The position numbers were made by a program, and so were the translations under genes. A stretch of DNA of 64,000 nt from Primorskyibacter flagellatus. GTDB lineage: Bacteria; Pseudomonadota; Alphaproteobacteria; Rhodobacterales; Rhodobacteraceae. Below, one piece after another: positions 25,207 to 33,715 of the stretch. The stretch is from the NCBI RefSeq assembly GCF_014638275.1, contig NZ_BMFJ01000006.1, positions 1-64,000 of the forward strand, in the 5' to 3' direction. The notes beneath the pieces were generated by a model. It saw only the letters and a list, made by a program, of their open reading frames with translations. It was not told the origin of the DNA and did no database searches. How positions within the stretch are numbered: position 1 is the stretch's first letter; each line of letters begins with the position of its first letter.

Positions 25207-25965
25207 ATGAAAATAATTGCACCTATAAAACACCTAATTGATTACAACGTGAAGGTTCGCGTTAAGGCGGACGGTAGCGGAGTTGGTCTCGCGAATGTGA
25301 AGATGTCGATGAACCCGTTCGACGAGATTGCGGTTGAAGAGGCGATCCGTCTGAAGGAAGCGGGCAAGGCGGACGAGCTTGTCGTCGTGTCGATCGGCGT
25401 GAAACAGGCGCAGGAAACGCTGCGCACGGCGCTGGCGATGGGCGCGGACCGGGCGATCCTCGTCGTGGCCGCCGACGACGTGCACCAAGATATCGAGCCG
25501 CTGGCGGTGGCCAAGATCCTAAAGGCCGTGATCGACGCCGAGGCGCCGGGCCTGGTGATCGCGGGCAAACAGGCGATCGACAACGACATGAACGCGACCG
25601 GCCAGATGCTGGCGGCGCTGCTGGGCTGGGGTCAGGCGACCTATGCCTCTGAGGTTGCGATCGAGGGCGAGCATGCCGTCGTGACCCGCGAAGTGGACGG
25701 CGGTCTGCAGACCATCAAGGTGAAGCTGCCGGCGATCGTCACCGCCGACCTGCGCCTGAACGAGCCGCGCTACGCCTCGCTGCCCAACATCATGAAAGCC
25801 AAGAAGAAACCGCTGGACGAAAAGACCGCCGCCGATTTCGGCGTCGATGTCACGCCGCGCCTGACCGTCGTCAAGACGGCAGAGCCCGCCGCGCGTTCGG
25901 CCGGGGAAATGGTTGGCTCGGTCGACGAGCTGGTGTCGAAGCTGAAAGAAAAGGGGATCGTGTAA
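25207..25965 (+). CDS. etfB: Electron transfer flavoprotein beta subunit
   Basis: A 252-residue ETF beta subunit of normal length. It begins [20 protein letters not shown], and has the [18 protein letters not shown] block and the AMP-binding/recognition region [25 protein letters not shown] near residue 118. With the alpha subunit it takes electrons from the acyl-CoA dehydrogenase and passes them to ETF-quinone oxidoreductase at the membrane. The first 15 or so codons are A/T-rich (aaa, ata, att, cta), while the rest is strongly G/C-biased, unlike the monooxygenase and thiolase genes on either side. This suggests that the pair came from a different genome or was recombined in near 25250. Confidence 0.95.
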   Translation: MKIIAPIKHLIDYNVKVRVKADGSGVGLANVKMSMNPFDEIAVEEAIRLKEAGKADELVVVSIGVKQAQETLRTALAMGADRAILVVAADDVHQDIEPLAVAKILKAVIDAEAPGLVIAGKQAIDNDMNATGQMLAALLGWGQATYASEVAIEGEHAVVTREVDGGLQTIKVKLPAIVTADLRLNEPRYASLPNIMKAKKKPLDEKTAADFGVDVTPRLTVVKTAEPAARSAGEMVGSVDELVSKLKEKGIV

Positions 25966-26885
25966 TGGCTGTTCTTCTCCTTGCAGAAATCGCCGGTGGT
26001 GCACTGGCGCTGGACGCCACCGCCAAGGCGGTGACCGCTGCCAAATCGCTGGGCGATGTGACCGTTCTGGTTGCGGGCCCCGCTGCCGCAGGCGAGGCCG
26101 CGTCGAAGATCGACGGCGTGGCAAAGGTTCTGGTGGCGGATGACGCCGCCTATGCCAACGGCCTGGCCGAGCCGGTCGCCGATCTGGTGGTCAGCCTGGC
26201 AGGCAATTATGAACATATCGTTGCTCCGTCCACGGCGAGCGCGAAAAACATCCTGCCGCGCGTCGCGGCGCTGCTGGACGTGATGGTTTTGTCGGACGTC
26301 ACCGCCATCGTGGACGGGTCCACGTTCGAACGCCCGATCTACGCGGGCAACGCGATTCAGACGGTAAAGTCCAACGATTCCAAGAAGGTACTGACCGTCC
26401 GCACCACCGCCTTCGACGCGGCTGGCCAGGGTGGTTCGGCCGCCGTCGAGGCCATCGCAGCGGCCGGCAACGCGGGCCTGAGCGCCTGGGTCGAGGACAA
26501 GGTCGCGGCGTCGGATCGTCCGGAACTGACCTCGGCCAAGATCGTGGTCTCGGGCGGTCGCGGCGTCGGTTCCGAGGAGAACTTCGCGATCATCGAGGGC
26601 CTGGCCGACAAGCTGGGCGCGGCGGTCGGCGCCTCGCGCGCGGCGGTGGATAGCGGGTTCGCACCGAACGACTGGCAGGTCGGCCAGACCGGCAAGGTCG
26701 TGGCGCCCGAGCTGTACATCGCGGTCGGGATTTCCGGGGCAATTCAACACCTTGCAGGCATGAAGGACAGCAAGGTCATCGTCGCCATCAACAAGGATGA
26801 AGAGGCCCAGATCTTCCAGGTCGCCGACTACGGCCTGGTCGCAGACCTGCTCGACGCCGTCCCGGATATGACAAAGGCACTCTAA
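25965..26885 (+). CDS. etfA: Electron transfer flavoprotein alpha subunit
   Basis: A 306-residue ETF alpha subunit. The ATG overlaps the etfB stop codon by one base. The C-terminal FAD domain has VVSGGRGVGSEENF near residue 188, GASRAAVDSGF near residue 223, WQVGQTGKVVAPELYIAVGISGAIQH near residue 235 and a final INKDEEAQIFQVADYG. It partners EtfB in electron transfer from acyl-CoA dehydrogenase. The G/C-rich codon use matches etfB and the backbone rather than the neighbouring catabolic genes. The thiolase gene starts three bases later. Confidence 0.95.
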   Translation: MAVLLLAEIAGGALALDATAKAVTAAKSLGDVTVLVAGPAAAGEAASKIDGVAKVLVADDAAYANGLAEPVADLVVSLAGNYEHIVAPSTASAKNILPRVAALLDVMVLSDVTAIVDGSTFERPIYAGNAIQTVKSNDSKKVLTVRTTAFDAAGQGGSAAVEAIAAAGNAGLSAWVEDKVAASDRPELTSAKIVVSGGRGVGSEENFAIIEGLADKLGAAVGASRAAVDSGFAPNDWQVGQTGKVVAPELYIAVGISGAIQHLAGMKDSKVIVAINKDEEAQIFQVADYGLVADLLDAVPDMTKAL

Positions 26886-26887
26886 GA

Positions 26888-28087
26888 ATGACAAACGTCT
26901 ACATCTGCGATTACATCCGCACACCAATTGGTCGCTATGGCGGCGCGCTTTCTTCTGTGCGAGCCGACGATCTTGGTGCAATCCCACTCAGGGCCCTGGC
27001 CAGCCGAAACCCGAAGCTAGATCTAGCGGCCATTGACGAAGTGATTTTCGGCTGCGCCAACCAGGCGGGCGAGGACAACCGCAACGTCGCACGCATGTCG
27101 CTGCTACTCGCGGGATTTCCGGATTGTGTCCCTGGCACGACGATGAACCGGTTGTGCGGATCGGGTATGGACGCCGTAATCACAGCCGCCCGCGCGATCA
27201 AAGCTGGAGAAGCCGATCTCATTGTTGCTGGCGGTGTGGAAAGCATGTCTCGTGCTCCGTTTGTGATGCCAAAAGCTACAACTGCATTCTCGCGCGAAAA
27301 TTCTGCTGAAGACACCACCATCGGCTGGCGCTTCGTCAATAAACAGATGAAGAGTCAATACGGCGTCGACAGCATGCCTGAAACGGCCGAAAACGTAGCG
27401 GAAGACTTCAGCATCAACCGCGCCGACCAAGATGCCTTCGCCATGCGTTCGCAGCGAAAGGCGAGAGATGCCATGGCGAACGGTCGTTTGGCCCGTGAAA
27501 TTGTCCCGGTAGAGATTCCTCAGCGAAAGGGGGAGCCAAAGATCGTCGTACAGGATGAACACCCTCGCGCGGGTACGACTTTGGAAGCGCTCGCCCAACT
27601 GAAAACTTTCGTAAAAGCGGACGGCACTGTAACCGCTGGGAATTCTTCGGGCGTGAACGATGGTGCCGCAGCATTGATCCTTGCCACCAGCGACGTCGCA
27701 AAAAAATTTGGCCTCACACCGATCGCAAGGGTCTTGGGCGGCGCAACCGCGGGCGTCGCACCGCGCATCATGGGTTTCGGGCCGGCACCGGCGTCGGAAA
27801 AGCTGATGGCGCGACTTGGACTGAAACAAGAAGACTTCTCGGTAATCGAACTTAACGAAGCCTTTGCTTCGCAGGGTCTGGCCACACTACGGCACCTGGG
27901 GATCGCGGATGATGACGCCCGCGTGAACCCGAACGGCGGCGCTATTGCTCTCGGCCATCCGCTTGGCATGTCAGGTGCCCGCATCACTGGTTCAGCGATG
28001 CTGGACCTCAAACCTGGAGAAAAGTCGTTATCGACCATGTGTATTGGCGTGGGACAGGGGATTGCAATCGCGCTCGAAGCTGTCTGA
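26888..28087 (+). CDS. Acetyl-CoA acyltransferase, 3-oxoadipyl-CoA thiolase type
   Basis: A 399-residue thiolase. The nucleophilic Cys sits in NRLCGSGMDAV near residue 90, and GGVESMSRAPFVM follows near residue 117. The catalytic His is in NGGAIALGHPLGMSGAR near residue 353 and the second Cys in CIGVGQG near residue 385. The PcaF-like start (DYIRTPIGRYGGALSSVRADDLGA) points to cleavage of 3-oxoadipyl-CoA to succinyl-CoA and acetyl-CoA, which is the last step of adipate breakdown. It is the last gene of the plus-strand catabolic operon and is followed by a strong terminator. Confidence 0.92.
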   Translation: MTNVYICDYIRTPIGRYGGALSSVRADDLGAIPLRALASRNPKLDLAAIDEVIFGCANQAGEDNRNVARMSLLLAGFPDCVPGTTMNRLCGSGMDAVITAARAIKAGEADLIVAGGVESMSRAPFVMPKATTAFSRENSAEDTTIGWRFVNKQMKSQYGVDSMPETAENVAEDFSINRADQDAFAMRSQRKARDAMANGRLAREIVPVEIPQRKGEPKIVVQDEHPRAGTTLEALAQLKTFVKADGTVTAGNSSGVNDGAAALILATSDVAKKFGLTPIARVLGGATAGVAPRIMGFGPAPASEKLMARLGLKQEDFSVIELNEAFASQGLATLRHLGIADDDARVNPNGGAIALGHPLGMSGARITGSAMLDLKPGEKSLSTMCIGVGQGIAIALEAV

Positions 28088-28197
28088 GGTGCCGCGACAA
28101 CCACAAAACTAACATAAGTTCTCTTATGCGATTTTTGGCTGACCTCAAATTTCGCTGTAGAATTCGTCCTCTTGAACCTCCCTGTGGACGACCAACT

Positions 28198-28229
28198 GGC
28201 GGCACCGGTATTGCCGGTGCCGCCCTTTT
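28198..28229 (+). terminator. Intrinsic terminator of the catabolic operon
   Basis: An 11-bp perfect stem, GGCGGCACCGG and CCGGTGCCGCC, with loop TATTG, is followed by CTTTTC. It lies about 110 bases after the thiolase stop codon and closes the catabolic cargo. Confidence 0.85.
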
Positions 28230-28361
28230 CAGAAAGAACGATTGAACGGCCCAAAATGTTTGCGAGACGGATAATCCCGTGACCTGCGTTTCGGCAGGCA
28301 TCCCATTTCGGCGATCTCGCGCCGCTCAAACATTTCTTCTCTGCGCCTCCGAATGTAACAT

Positions 28362-28378
28362 ATATCGCGTGGCGATAT
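28362..28378. promoter_or_regulatory. Dyad operator upstream of the XRE regulator
   Basis: ATATCGC and GCGATAT flank GTG, a perfect 7-bp inverted repeat ending 27 bases before the ATG of the XRE gene at 28406. Position and size fit an autoregulatory operator. Confidence 0.55.
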
Positions 28379-28405
28379 TTCGTGCATCGTGCCCGTTTCG
28401 CGGGC

Positions 28406-28627
28406 ATGAACTTGCGGGACCGTGTAGCACTGAACATCCAGGAATTGAGACGCGCCCGCGGCCTCAGCCAGGAGGAGCTTGCTCATCGGGCCGAAGTGAG
28501 CCGCGGCCATATGGGCAAGGTCGAGAACGCCAAGTTCGCGGCTTCCCTCGACCTTCTCGAACGCATCGCCAAGGCGCTCAATGTCGACCCCGAAGAACTC
28601 TTCGCGAAGCGCAAGTCCGTTTCCTGA
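28406..28627 (+). CDS. Small XRE-family DNA-binding regulator
   Basis: A 73-residue Cro/CI-type helix-turn-helix protein, essentially one HTH domain (NIQELRRARGLSQEELAHRAEVSRGHMGKVENAK, residues about 10-45), as in restriction-modification controller proteins. The start at 28406 is preferred to an upstream in-frame ATG at 28382, which would fall close to the dyad. It is the first gene beyond the catabolic terminator and is placed so as to control the conjugation operon that follows. Control of virB genes is inference. Confidence 0.85.
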   Translation: MNLRDRVALNIQELRRARGLSQEELAHRAEVSRGHMGKVENAKFAASLDLLERIAKALNVDPEELFAKRKSVS

Positions 28628-28692
28628 GGCTTTGATCCCGTCCCCCAACGCGAGAGACATAACGGCAAAAACGGTACGAGTGGCGCGGATAC

Positions 28693-28893
28693 ATGGCGAA
28701 GAGAAAGACAGGCTGGCCTTTCCAGGAAGGGTTTCTGAACGACGGGACGCAGAAGATTCACCTGTTCACCGATTACCGTTGGAATGATGGCTCGGTGAGC
28801 CGTCGTTGGCATGTCGATCCGGAACGCTTTGATGCCAGTCTTGCCATCGTGCGCCCGTTTTCCCTGACGCCCAGTGACAGCTCAGATCAGTAG
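28693..28893 (+). CDS. Small hypothetical protein
   Basis: A 66-residue frame (MAKRKTGWPFQEGF, then DGSVSRRWHVDPERFD) with no good ribosome site. The aromatic and basic composition looks like a real small soluble protein rather than a random frame, and it fits between the XRE gene and the convergent gene that ends at 28887, overlapping it by 7 bases. No family is recognised. Confidence 0.45.
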   Translation: MAKRKTGWPFQEGFLNDGTQKIHLFTDYRWNDGSVSRRWHVDPERFDASLAIVRPFSLTPSDSSDQ

Positions 28894-29465
28894 GAAAACC
28901 ACTCCGAATGGCCCAAGTTGCCCTCATAGTCGCCGTATTCGACCATGATGCTGCGGGAGTAGAAGTGCCAAAGGCCGCCACCGCTTGGGTAGGCAATCTC
29001 CTGCCCGCTTTCTGAGGTGAATGTCGCGGGCCAGGGCGTGTGGGATCCGTAGACCCGTTGGATATACCGACAGGTCCGGTTCTCGCGATCGCAAGAGCGG
29101 ATCGACCAATCCCACTGACGCGGCTCGTCGCGCGGCTCGTAGGAGCGTCCGGTGAACCAGATTACGTGAGTGCGGTTCAGCCATTCGTATTCCGGCAGGT
29201 TGGTGTCGAGCTCACCCTCCCCACCTGGCCCACCAAGCTCGACCGGGACATGGGCAAAGGTGCAGACCCCGAAGGGCGGCAGGCTCGGCCAGGGCGTGAT
29301 CCGACGAATCATGGTGCGATAGGCCCGCGCGCAGACCGCGCTCGGGGGGAAACCTCCCGCCATACAGAGCATGATGGCGCAGTCGATATCATAGGCCTGC
29401 GCTTTCTCAGGGGCACCAAGAGCACCAAACACCCCGATTATCGCCGCCATCATCTGACGTTTCAT
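28887..29465 (-). CDS. Secreted hypothetical protein near the T4SS operon
   Basis: A 192-residue protein from the ATG at 29465 (MKRQMMAAIIGVFGALG), which gives a clean signal peptide ending at KAQA; the longer frame to 29492 would place nine extra residues in front. The mature part begins YDIDCAIMLCMAGGFPPSAVCARAY and has several Cys residues and a Trp/Tyr-rich C-terminal half. The Cys-rich DCAIMLCMAGG start recalls periplasmic conjugation proteins of the TrbM type, but the match is too short to name it. It points away from the virB operon and could be a periplasmic T4SS accessory protein. Confidence 0.6.
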   Translation of the reverse strand: MKRQMMAAIIGVFGALGAPEKAQAYDIDCAIMLCMAGGFPPSAVCARAYRTMIRRITPWPSLPPFGVCTFAHVPVELGGPGGEGELDTNLPEYEWLNRTHVIWFTGRSYEPRDEPRQWDWSIRSCDRENRTCRYIQRVYGSHTPWPATFTSESGQEIAYPSGGGLWHFYSRSIMVEYGDYEGNLGHSEWFSY

Positions 29466-29597
29466 GCCACTCTCCCGCAAAAGTTGCGGCAACTATCGTG
29501 CAATTTGTATTTTTCTGCAATATGTCGTATTGACTCTATATGACTTTATGGCCTTAGTGTCGTGAAGTAGAAGGGCTCTCAACGGGAGAGTCCAAAC

Positions 29598-29912
29598 ATG
29601 CCGATAGCGCGCAACCAGATCCTGATCACCATCGATGGTGTCAAAGACCTCCAGGAGGAGGGCATCGCGTACCGCTGCCGGTATGAACTCGTGGGGTTCA
29701 CGGACGATGGCAAGCCGCGCTACCAGTGCATCTACCTGCGCGAGGGCGAACCGGAAGCCATTCTGGTCTCGACCCGGATCACCCCACACGGGCCTGAGCC
29801 GCGGTATTTCAACATATGGCCGGGTCTCTTCAAACATCATCTCGAATTCGGTGACGGGCGCGATCTGCGCTTTGGTCCTGACTACAGCATCACCCTCGAA
29901 GAGCGCCGCTGA
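29598..29912 (+). CDS. Hypothetical protein preceding virB1
   Basis: A 104-residue soluble protein starting at the ATG at 29598 after ACGGGAG. It alternates charged and aromatic residues ([40 protein letters not shown]) and has no signal peptide or membrane segment. No family is recognised. It is the first gene of the plus-strand T4SS run and overlaps the probable start of the lytic transglycosylase gene. Confidence 0.6.
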   Translation: MPIARNQILITIDGVKDLQEEGIAYRCRYELVGFTDDGKPRYQCIYLREGEPEAILVSTRITPHGPEPRYFNIWPGLFKHHLEFGDGRDLRFGPDYSITLEERR

Positions 29913-30549
29913 CGTCATCGCCTTTGGCCGCGACGGCACGGCTAGGACCTCGGGTTGGACGTTTCATGGCGAGCGGCCTGCATGGGCCGGTCTGGATGAT
30001 GGCGCTGGGGCCGAAGTCGTTCTGGCCTCGCTGGATGTTGCGCAGCCTTCCGGCCGTGACGACATCCTCTCCCTGATCCAGACGACTGCCGTCCGCCACC
30101 AGAGGAACCGTGCCCTGCGCCAAGTTAATCTGGGCGCCGACGACTGGCAGGTTCTTTTCCGCGCGCTGGTCGAAGCTGAAAGCAGCTATAACCCGACCGC
30201 CGTCAGCCCCAAGGGCGCCTATGGCCTAGGGCAGCTGATGCCGGACACGGCCCGCGCCCTCGGGGTCGATCCGCGCGATCCCTCCCAGAACCTCGACGGT
30301 GCCGCGCGCTATCTGCTCGCACAGCTTGCGACCTTCAAGGACATCGACCTGGCCCTCGCGGCCTACAATGCCGGGCCGCATCGGGTCGTCGAATATTCCG
30401 GTGTCCCGCCCTTCGCCGAGACCCGTGACTACATCGCCCGCATCCACCGGATTCGGTCTCGGCTGGCAGGCACCCCCGTTTCCGCGCCGGACACAAGCAT
30501 CGCAGACCGGGTGCCTGCCCGCGCGCCCGTCCTTATCGATCTTCAATAA
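29851..30549 (+). CDS. virB1: VirB1-like lytic transglycosylase
   Basis: An SLT-domain protein that opens peptidoglycan for the T4SS channel. The domain has [17 protein letters not shown] with the catalytic Glu, [18 protein letters not shown], and the closing [25 protein letters not shown]. The start is uncertain. An open frame reaches back to 29635, but it overlaps the preceding gene in another frame. The GTG at 29851 gives a hydrophobic start ([12 protein letters not shown]) that could be a short signal peptide; a TTG at 29872 is the other option. From 29851 the product is 232 residues. A second, longer SLT protein is encoded further down the operon. Confidence 0.83.
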   Translation: MTGAICALVLTTASPSKSAADVIAFGRDGTARTSGWTFHGERPAWAGLDDGAGAEVVLASLDVAQPSGRDDILSLIQTTAVRHQRNRALRQVNLGADDWQVLFRALVEAESSYNPTAVSPKGAYGLGQLMPDTARALGVDPRDPSQNLDGAARYLLAQLATFKDIDLALAAYNAGPHRVVEYSGVPPFAETRDYIARIHRIRSRLAGTPVSAPDTSIADRVPARAPVLIDLQ

Positions 30550-30565
30550 AACAAGGGAACTTCGC

Positions 30566-30847
30566 ATGCTTCGACATCGCCTCAGCCACCTCTTGCCTGT
30601 CGCCACAACCTTGGCGGCTTTCGCAACGCCCGCCCTCGCGCAGGACTTGTCGCCGATCCAGACCATGCTGGAAACCGTCGAGGCCGCGCTGACCGGTCCC
30701 ATCGGGATCGCGGTCGCCACGCTTGCCGTCATCGGCACCGGTTTCATGTGCATGATGGGGCGACTGAACTGGGGCTGGTTCGCCTCGGTCATCATCGGGA
30801 TCGTGCTGATCTTCTCGGCCGGCACCATCGTCGACGGCTTCTCCTGA
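30566..30847 (+). CDS. virB2: VirB2/TrbC-like pilin
   Basis: A 93-residue prepilin. AAGGGAAC stands before the ATG at 30566. The signal peptide ends at TPALAQ near residue 25. Two hydrophobic helices follow, around residues 45-62 and 70-88, with a short polar turn (GRLNWGW) between them. That is the standard VirB2 topology. The mature subunit would polymerise into the conjugation pilus. It sits between virB1 and virB3 as usual. Confidence 0.9.
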   Translation: MLRHRLSHLLPVATTLAAFATPALAQDLSPIQTMLETVEAALTGPIGIAVATLAVIGTGFMCMMGRLNWGWFASVIIGIVLIFSAGTIVDGFS

Positions 30848-30862
30848 GATCCGAGTAGAGCA

Positions 30863-31141
30863 GTGGCAGAACGATCCCCCCTCTTTCTGGGCCTCGCCCG
30901 TCCGCCCAAGTATCTGGGTCTCCCTGTCGGATACCTCGTGGTGCTGGCGAGCGGGGTCGTTCTGCCGTTCATCTGGACGAAGTCGATGGTGTTTTTCCTG
31001 ATCGGCCTCGTCGCCTATCCGATCCTCTGGTTCGTCGCCGACCGCGAGCCGCATTTCTTCGAAGTGCTGCGCGTCTCCTACGGCTCTGTGCGCGCGACGA
31101 AGAACCGGGCTCTGCATGGAGGCGACAGCTTTGGCGCGTGA
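30863..31141 (+). CDS. virB3: VirB3-like inner membrane protein
   Basis: A 92-residue membrane protein starting with GTG at 30863. The N-terminal SPLFLGLARPPKYLGLPVGY is typical of VirB3, and two close hydrophobic segments (about 22-38 and 40-58) follow. The C-terminal part has DREPHFFEVLRVSY. VirB3 works with the VirB4 ATPase at the inner membrane. The virB4 frame begins inside its last codons (26-base overlap). Confidence 0.9.
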   Translation: MAERSPLFLGLARPPKYLGLPVGYLVVLASGVVLPFIWTKSMVFFLIGLVAYPILWFVADREPHFFEVLRVSYGSVRATKNRALHGGDSFGA

Positions 31142-33509
31142 TGCAGGCACCCATTCTTCATTCGGGACTGCCTTGCATCAAGCGGGCGGAGGTGACTTCG
31201 CGCGAGAAAGCTATCTCGCGGAGCACCTGCCGTATTTCGCTTGCGCCGATGACGATGTCATGGTGCTGCGTGAGGGCGACCTCATGGCCACCCTCCGCCT
31301 CGACGGTTTGAACCCGATGACCACCGAGGATGCCCGGCTCGACGCGCTCAAGCGCGCGGTCGCGGCCATCGTCGCCCAGACCGGAAACGCCTTTGGCTTC
31401 TACATCCACCGGATCTCCGTGCCGCAGGATCTCGGAATGCGCCCCATTGACGGTGACAGCTTAGCCGCCGCGATCGATGCGCGGTGGCAGGCCCATGTCA
31501 AAGACCTGCGCCCGGCCAAGCGCCAGCTCTATCTCAGCGTCATCCGGCGGCCCGATATCTCCGCACGCATTCCGCTCCTGCGGGCGCTGGCCCGCAAGGC
31601 CTGGGTCAAGGACCGCGCGACGCGGATGCAGGAACTCAACGAGGTCATGGGCTTCTTCGAGGTGGCGCTCTCCTCCGCCAATCCGGTCCGGCTGACCCGC
31701 AGCGGCGGCGAATGGCTGGGCTATCTCAATACGCTGAACGCGGGTAGCTTCTCCCCCATCGCCTTCGGCCAAAGCGCCCTGCCCCTCTCGCATACCCTGA
31801 GCAACTGCCGCGCGACCTTTGATGGCGACGTGGTCACCCTGACCGACGCCGTGACCGGTCGGGTCAAATATGGTGCGCTCTTCTCGATGAAGACCTACCC
31901 GGCATTGACAGATGTGACACTGCTCGACGCGCTCGACCTGCCGCTCGATATCGTGCTGACGAACTCCTTCAGCCCGATCCCCAACAACATCATGGCCGAG
32001 CGCATCCAGCGGATCATCCGCCAGATGCAGGCTTCCGACGACGCGGCCGTCTCTCTGCGCGAACAGCTCGGCCAGGCCGCAGACGACCAGGAAGCTGGCC
32101 GCATCGCCTTTGGCGACCACCACCTCTCGATCGCCGTCTATGCGCCCGACCGCGACACGCTCGAACGGGCCGCCGCCCAGATCAAGCGCGTCGGACAGGA
32201 AATCATGTCGGTGATCGTGCGCGAAAACATGGCCCTGAAAGCCACCTACTTCGCGCAATCCCCCGGAAATTTCGGCTACCGGGCGCGCAAGACGCCGATC
32301 TCCTCGATCAATTTCGCCGACTTCGCAGCATTGCATGGCAGCGTCGAGGGCCGCGGTCCCGATCAATCGCCCTGGGGCCAGACCATCTCGGTGCTGCCCA
32401 CGGTCGGCACCTCTGGCTATCGCTTCAATTTCCACGAGGCGGGCGGTCCGGGCAAGGAACCGACCGTCGGCCATACGCTGGTTCTGGGGCGCACCGGCAC
32501 CGGCAAGACGCTGACCACCGCCTTCCTCGCGGCCCAAGCGCAGCGGGTGGGCGCGCGGCTTTTCTTCTTCGACAAGGATCGCGGCCTCGAGATGGCAGTC
32601 CGCGCCCTCGGTGGGCGTTACAACGAGATCCGTGCCGGCGTGCCCTCCGGCTTGAACCCGCTCGATACCGAAATCGATGAACGTGGCCGTGCCTGGCTCT
32701 CGGATTGGCTTTCGACCCTTCTTTCCCGGGGCGGAACCCTCACCGGCGAGCAGTCCCGCCATATCCAGAGCGCAGTCTCACAAAATGCCCATGCCGAGGG
32801 CTCTCTGCGGCGTTTCGCAAGCTTCGAGACCCTGTTCCAGTCGCTCGATGATGATGGCGAGCTGCAATCCCGCGTCGCCGAATGGGCCCCGGGCGGGCGC
32901 TATGGCTGGGTTTTCGATGAACCGGAATATGGCGCGGGGCTTGAACTCGCCTCCGACATCATCGGCTTCGATATGACCGAGATTCTCGACATGACCACCG
33001 AGCGGATGGCGGTTCTCTCCTACATTTTCCGCCAGATCGAACGCCTGGTCGAGGATCGCCGCCCGACGATCATCGTCCTCGACGAGGCCTGGAAGCTACT
33101 CGACGATCCGTACTTCGGAGCGCGGCTGGAGAACTGGCTGGTGACGCTGCGCAAAATGAACTGCGTCGTGATCATGATGACGCAGTATCCGAGCCAGCTG
33201 CGCGACAGCCGCGTCGGCAAGACCATCGTCGAGACGGTGCCGACACAGATCCTCTTCCCGAACGACCGTGCCACGATCTCGGATTACGACTTTCTGCGCG
33301 TGAACGCCAAGGAGGCCGCCCTTCTGGTCCAGCCCACCATAGGACAGCGCATCGCGCTGGTGCGCTCGGCAGGTGACAGCGTCTTCGTCGATGCGGACCT
33401 TTCGGCGCTCGGCACCCTCCTTCCCATCCTTGGCGGCGGCGCCACCGGCGAGGCGCGCGTGCCCGCCGATTGGCGCACCAACCCCGATTTTTGGAGACAT
33501 GTGATATGA
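31116..33509 (+). CDS. virB4: VirB4 T4SS ATPase
   Basis: A 797-residue cytoplasmic ATPase that powers pilus assembly and substrate transfer. The CagE/VirB4 N-terminal domain covers roughly residues 180-400 (with YFAQSPGNFGYRARKTPISS near residue 380). Walker A GRTGTGKT lies at 458-465 and Walker B IIVLDEA with Asp656 and Glu657. The C-terminal QILFPNDRAT and YDFLRVNAKEAALL segments are typical. The start at 31116 lies inside virB3. It ends in an ATGA overlap with the next gene. Confidence 0.95.
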   Translation: MEATALARDAGTHSSFGTALHQAGGGDFARESYLAEHLPYFACADDDVMVLREGDLMATLRLDGLNPMTTEDARLDALKRAVAAIVAQTGNAFGFYIHRISVPQDLGMRPIDGDSLAAAIDARWQAHVKDLRPAKRQLYLSVIRRPDISARIPLLRALARKAWVKDRATRMQELNEVMGFFEVALSSANPVRLTRSGGEWLGYLNTLNAGSFSPIAFGQSALPLSHTLSNCRATFDGDVVTLTDAVTGRVKYGALFSMKTYPALTDVTLLDALDLPLDIVLTNSFSPIPNNIMAERIQRIIRQMQASDDAAVSLREQLGQAADDQEAGRIAFGDHHLSIAVYAPDRDTLERAAAQIKRVGQEIMSVIVRENMALKATYFAQSPGNFGYRARKTPISSINFADFAALHGSVEGRGPDQSPWGQTISVLPTVGTSGYRFNFHEAGGPGKEPTVGHTLVLGRTGTGKTLTTAFLAAQAQRVGARLFFFDKDRGLEMAVRALGGRYNEIRAGVPSGLNPLDTEIDERGRAWLSDWLSTLLSRGGTLTGEQSRHIQSAVSQNAHAEGSLRRFASFETLFQSLDDDGELQSRVAEWAPGGRYGWVFDEPEYGAGLELASDIIGFDMTEILDMTTERMAVLSYIFRQIERLVEDRRPTIIVLDEAWKLLDDPYFGARLENWLVTLRKMNCVVIMMTQYPSQLRDSRVGKTIVETVPTQILFPNDRATISDYDFLRVNAKEAALLVQPTIGQRIALVRSAGDSVFVDADLSALGTLLPILGGGATGEARVPADWRTNPDFWRHVI

Positions 33510-33715
33510 GTATGAAACCCCTCCTCGCGCTTTGCGCCGCCGCAGGCCTTCTCTCGGCTTGCGAAAAGTACACCGAGAAAACCTCGCCCTGCTTCGGGCG
33601 CAATGGCGAGCCGCAGGTGACGCGCGCCGCCCTCTCCTTCTCAACCATGGGCGCACCGGTGCAGGAGACGGCCAAACCCGACTGCACATTCGAGCCCCTG
33701 CCCCGCCCGGAATGA
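33506..33715 (+). CDS. virB7: VirB7-like small lipoprotein
   Basis: A 69-residue protein starting in an ATGA overlap with the virB4 stop. The N-terminus MSMKPLLALCAAAGLLSAC carries a lipobox (LSAC) with the lipidated Cys at residue 19. Two more Cys residues occur in the mature part (SPCFGR and KPDCTFEPL). Size, lipobox and location fit the outer-membrane lipoprotein VirB7, which stabilises VirB9, although it lies earlier in the operon than in the Ti plasmid. An entry-exclusion lipoprotein is the alternative. Confidence 0.7.
   Translation: MSMKPLLALCAAAGLLSACEKYTEKTSPCFGRNGEPQVTRAALSFSTMGAPVQETAKPDCTFEPLPRPE

Noticed and set aside
25770..26987. A 405-codon minus-strand frame across etfB, etfA and thiolase.
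   Set aside because: It crosses three real genes and has antisense-type composition.
28887..29465. Naming this secreted protein TrbM.
   Set aside because: Only the Cys-containing start of the mature protein is reminiscent; the rest does not support the family.
31461..32762. A 433-codon minus-strand frame opposite virB4.
   Set aside because: It is a shadow of the real virB4 frame, which has all ATPase motifs; the antisense product has no recognisable domain.
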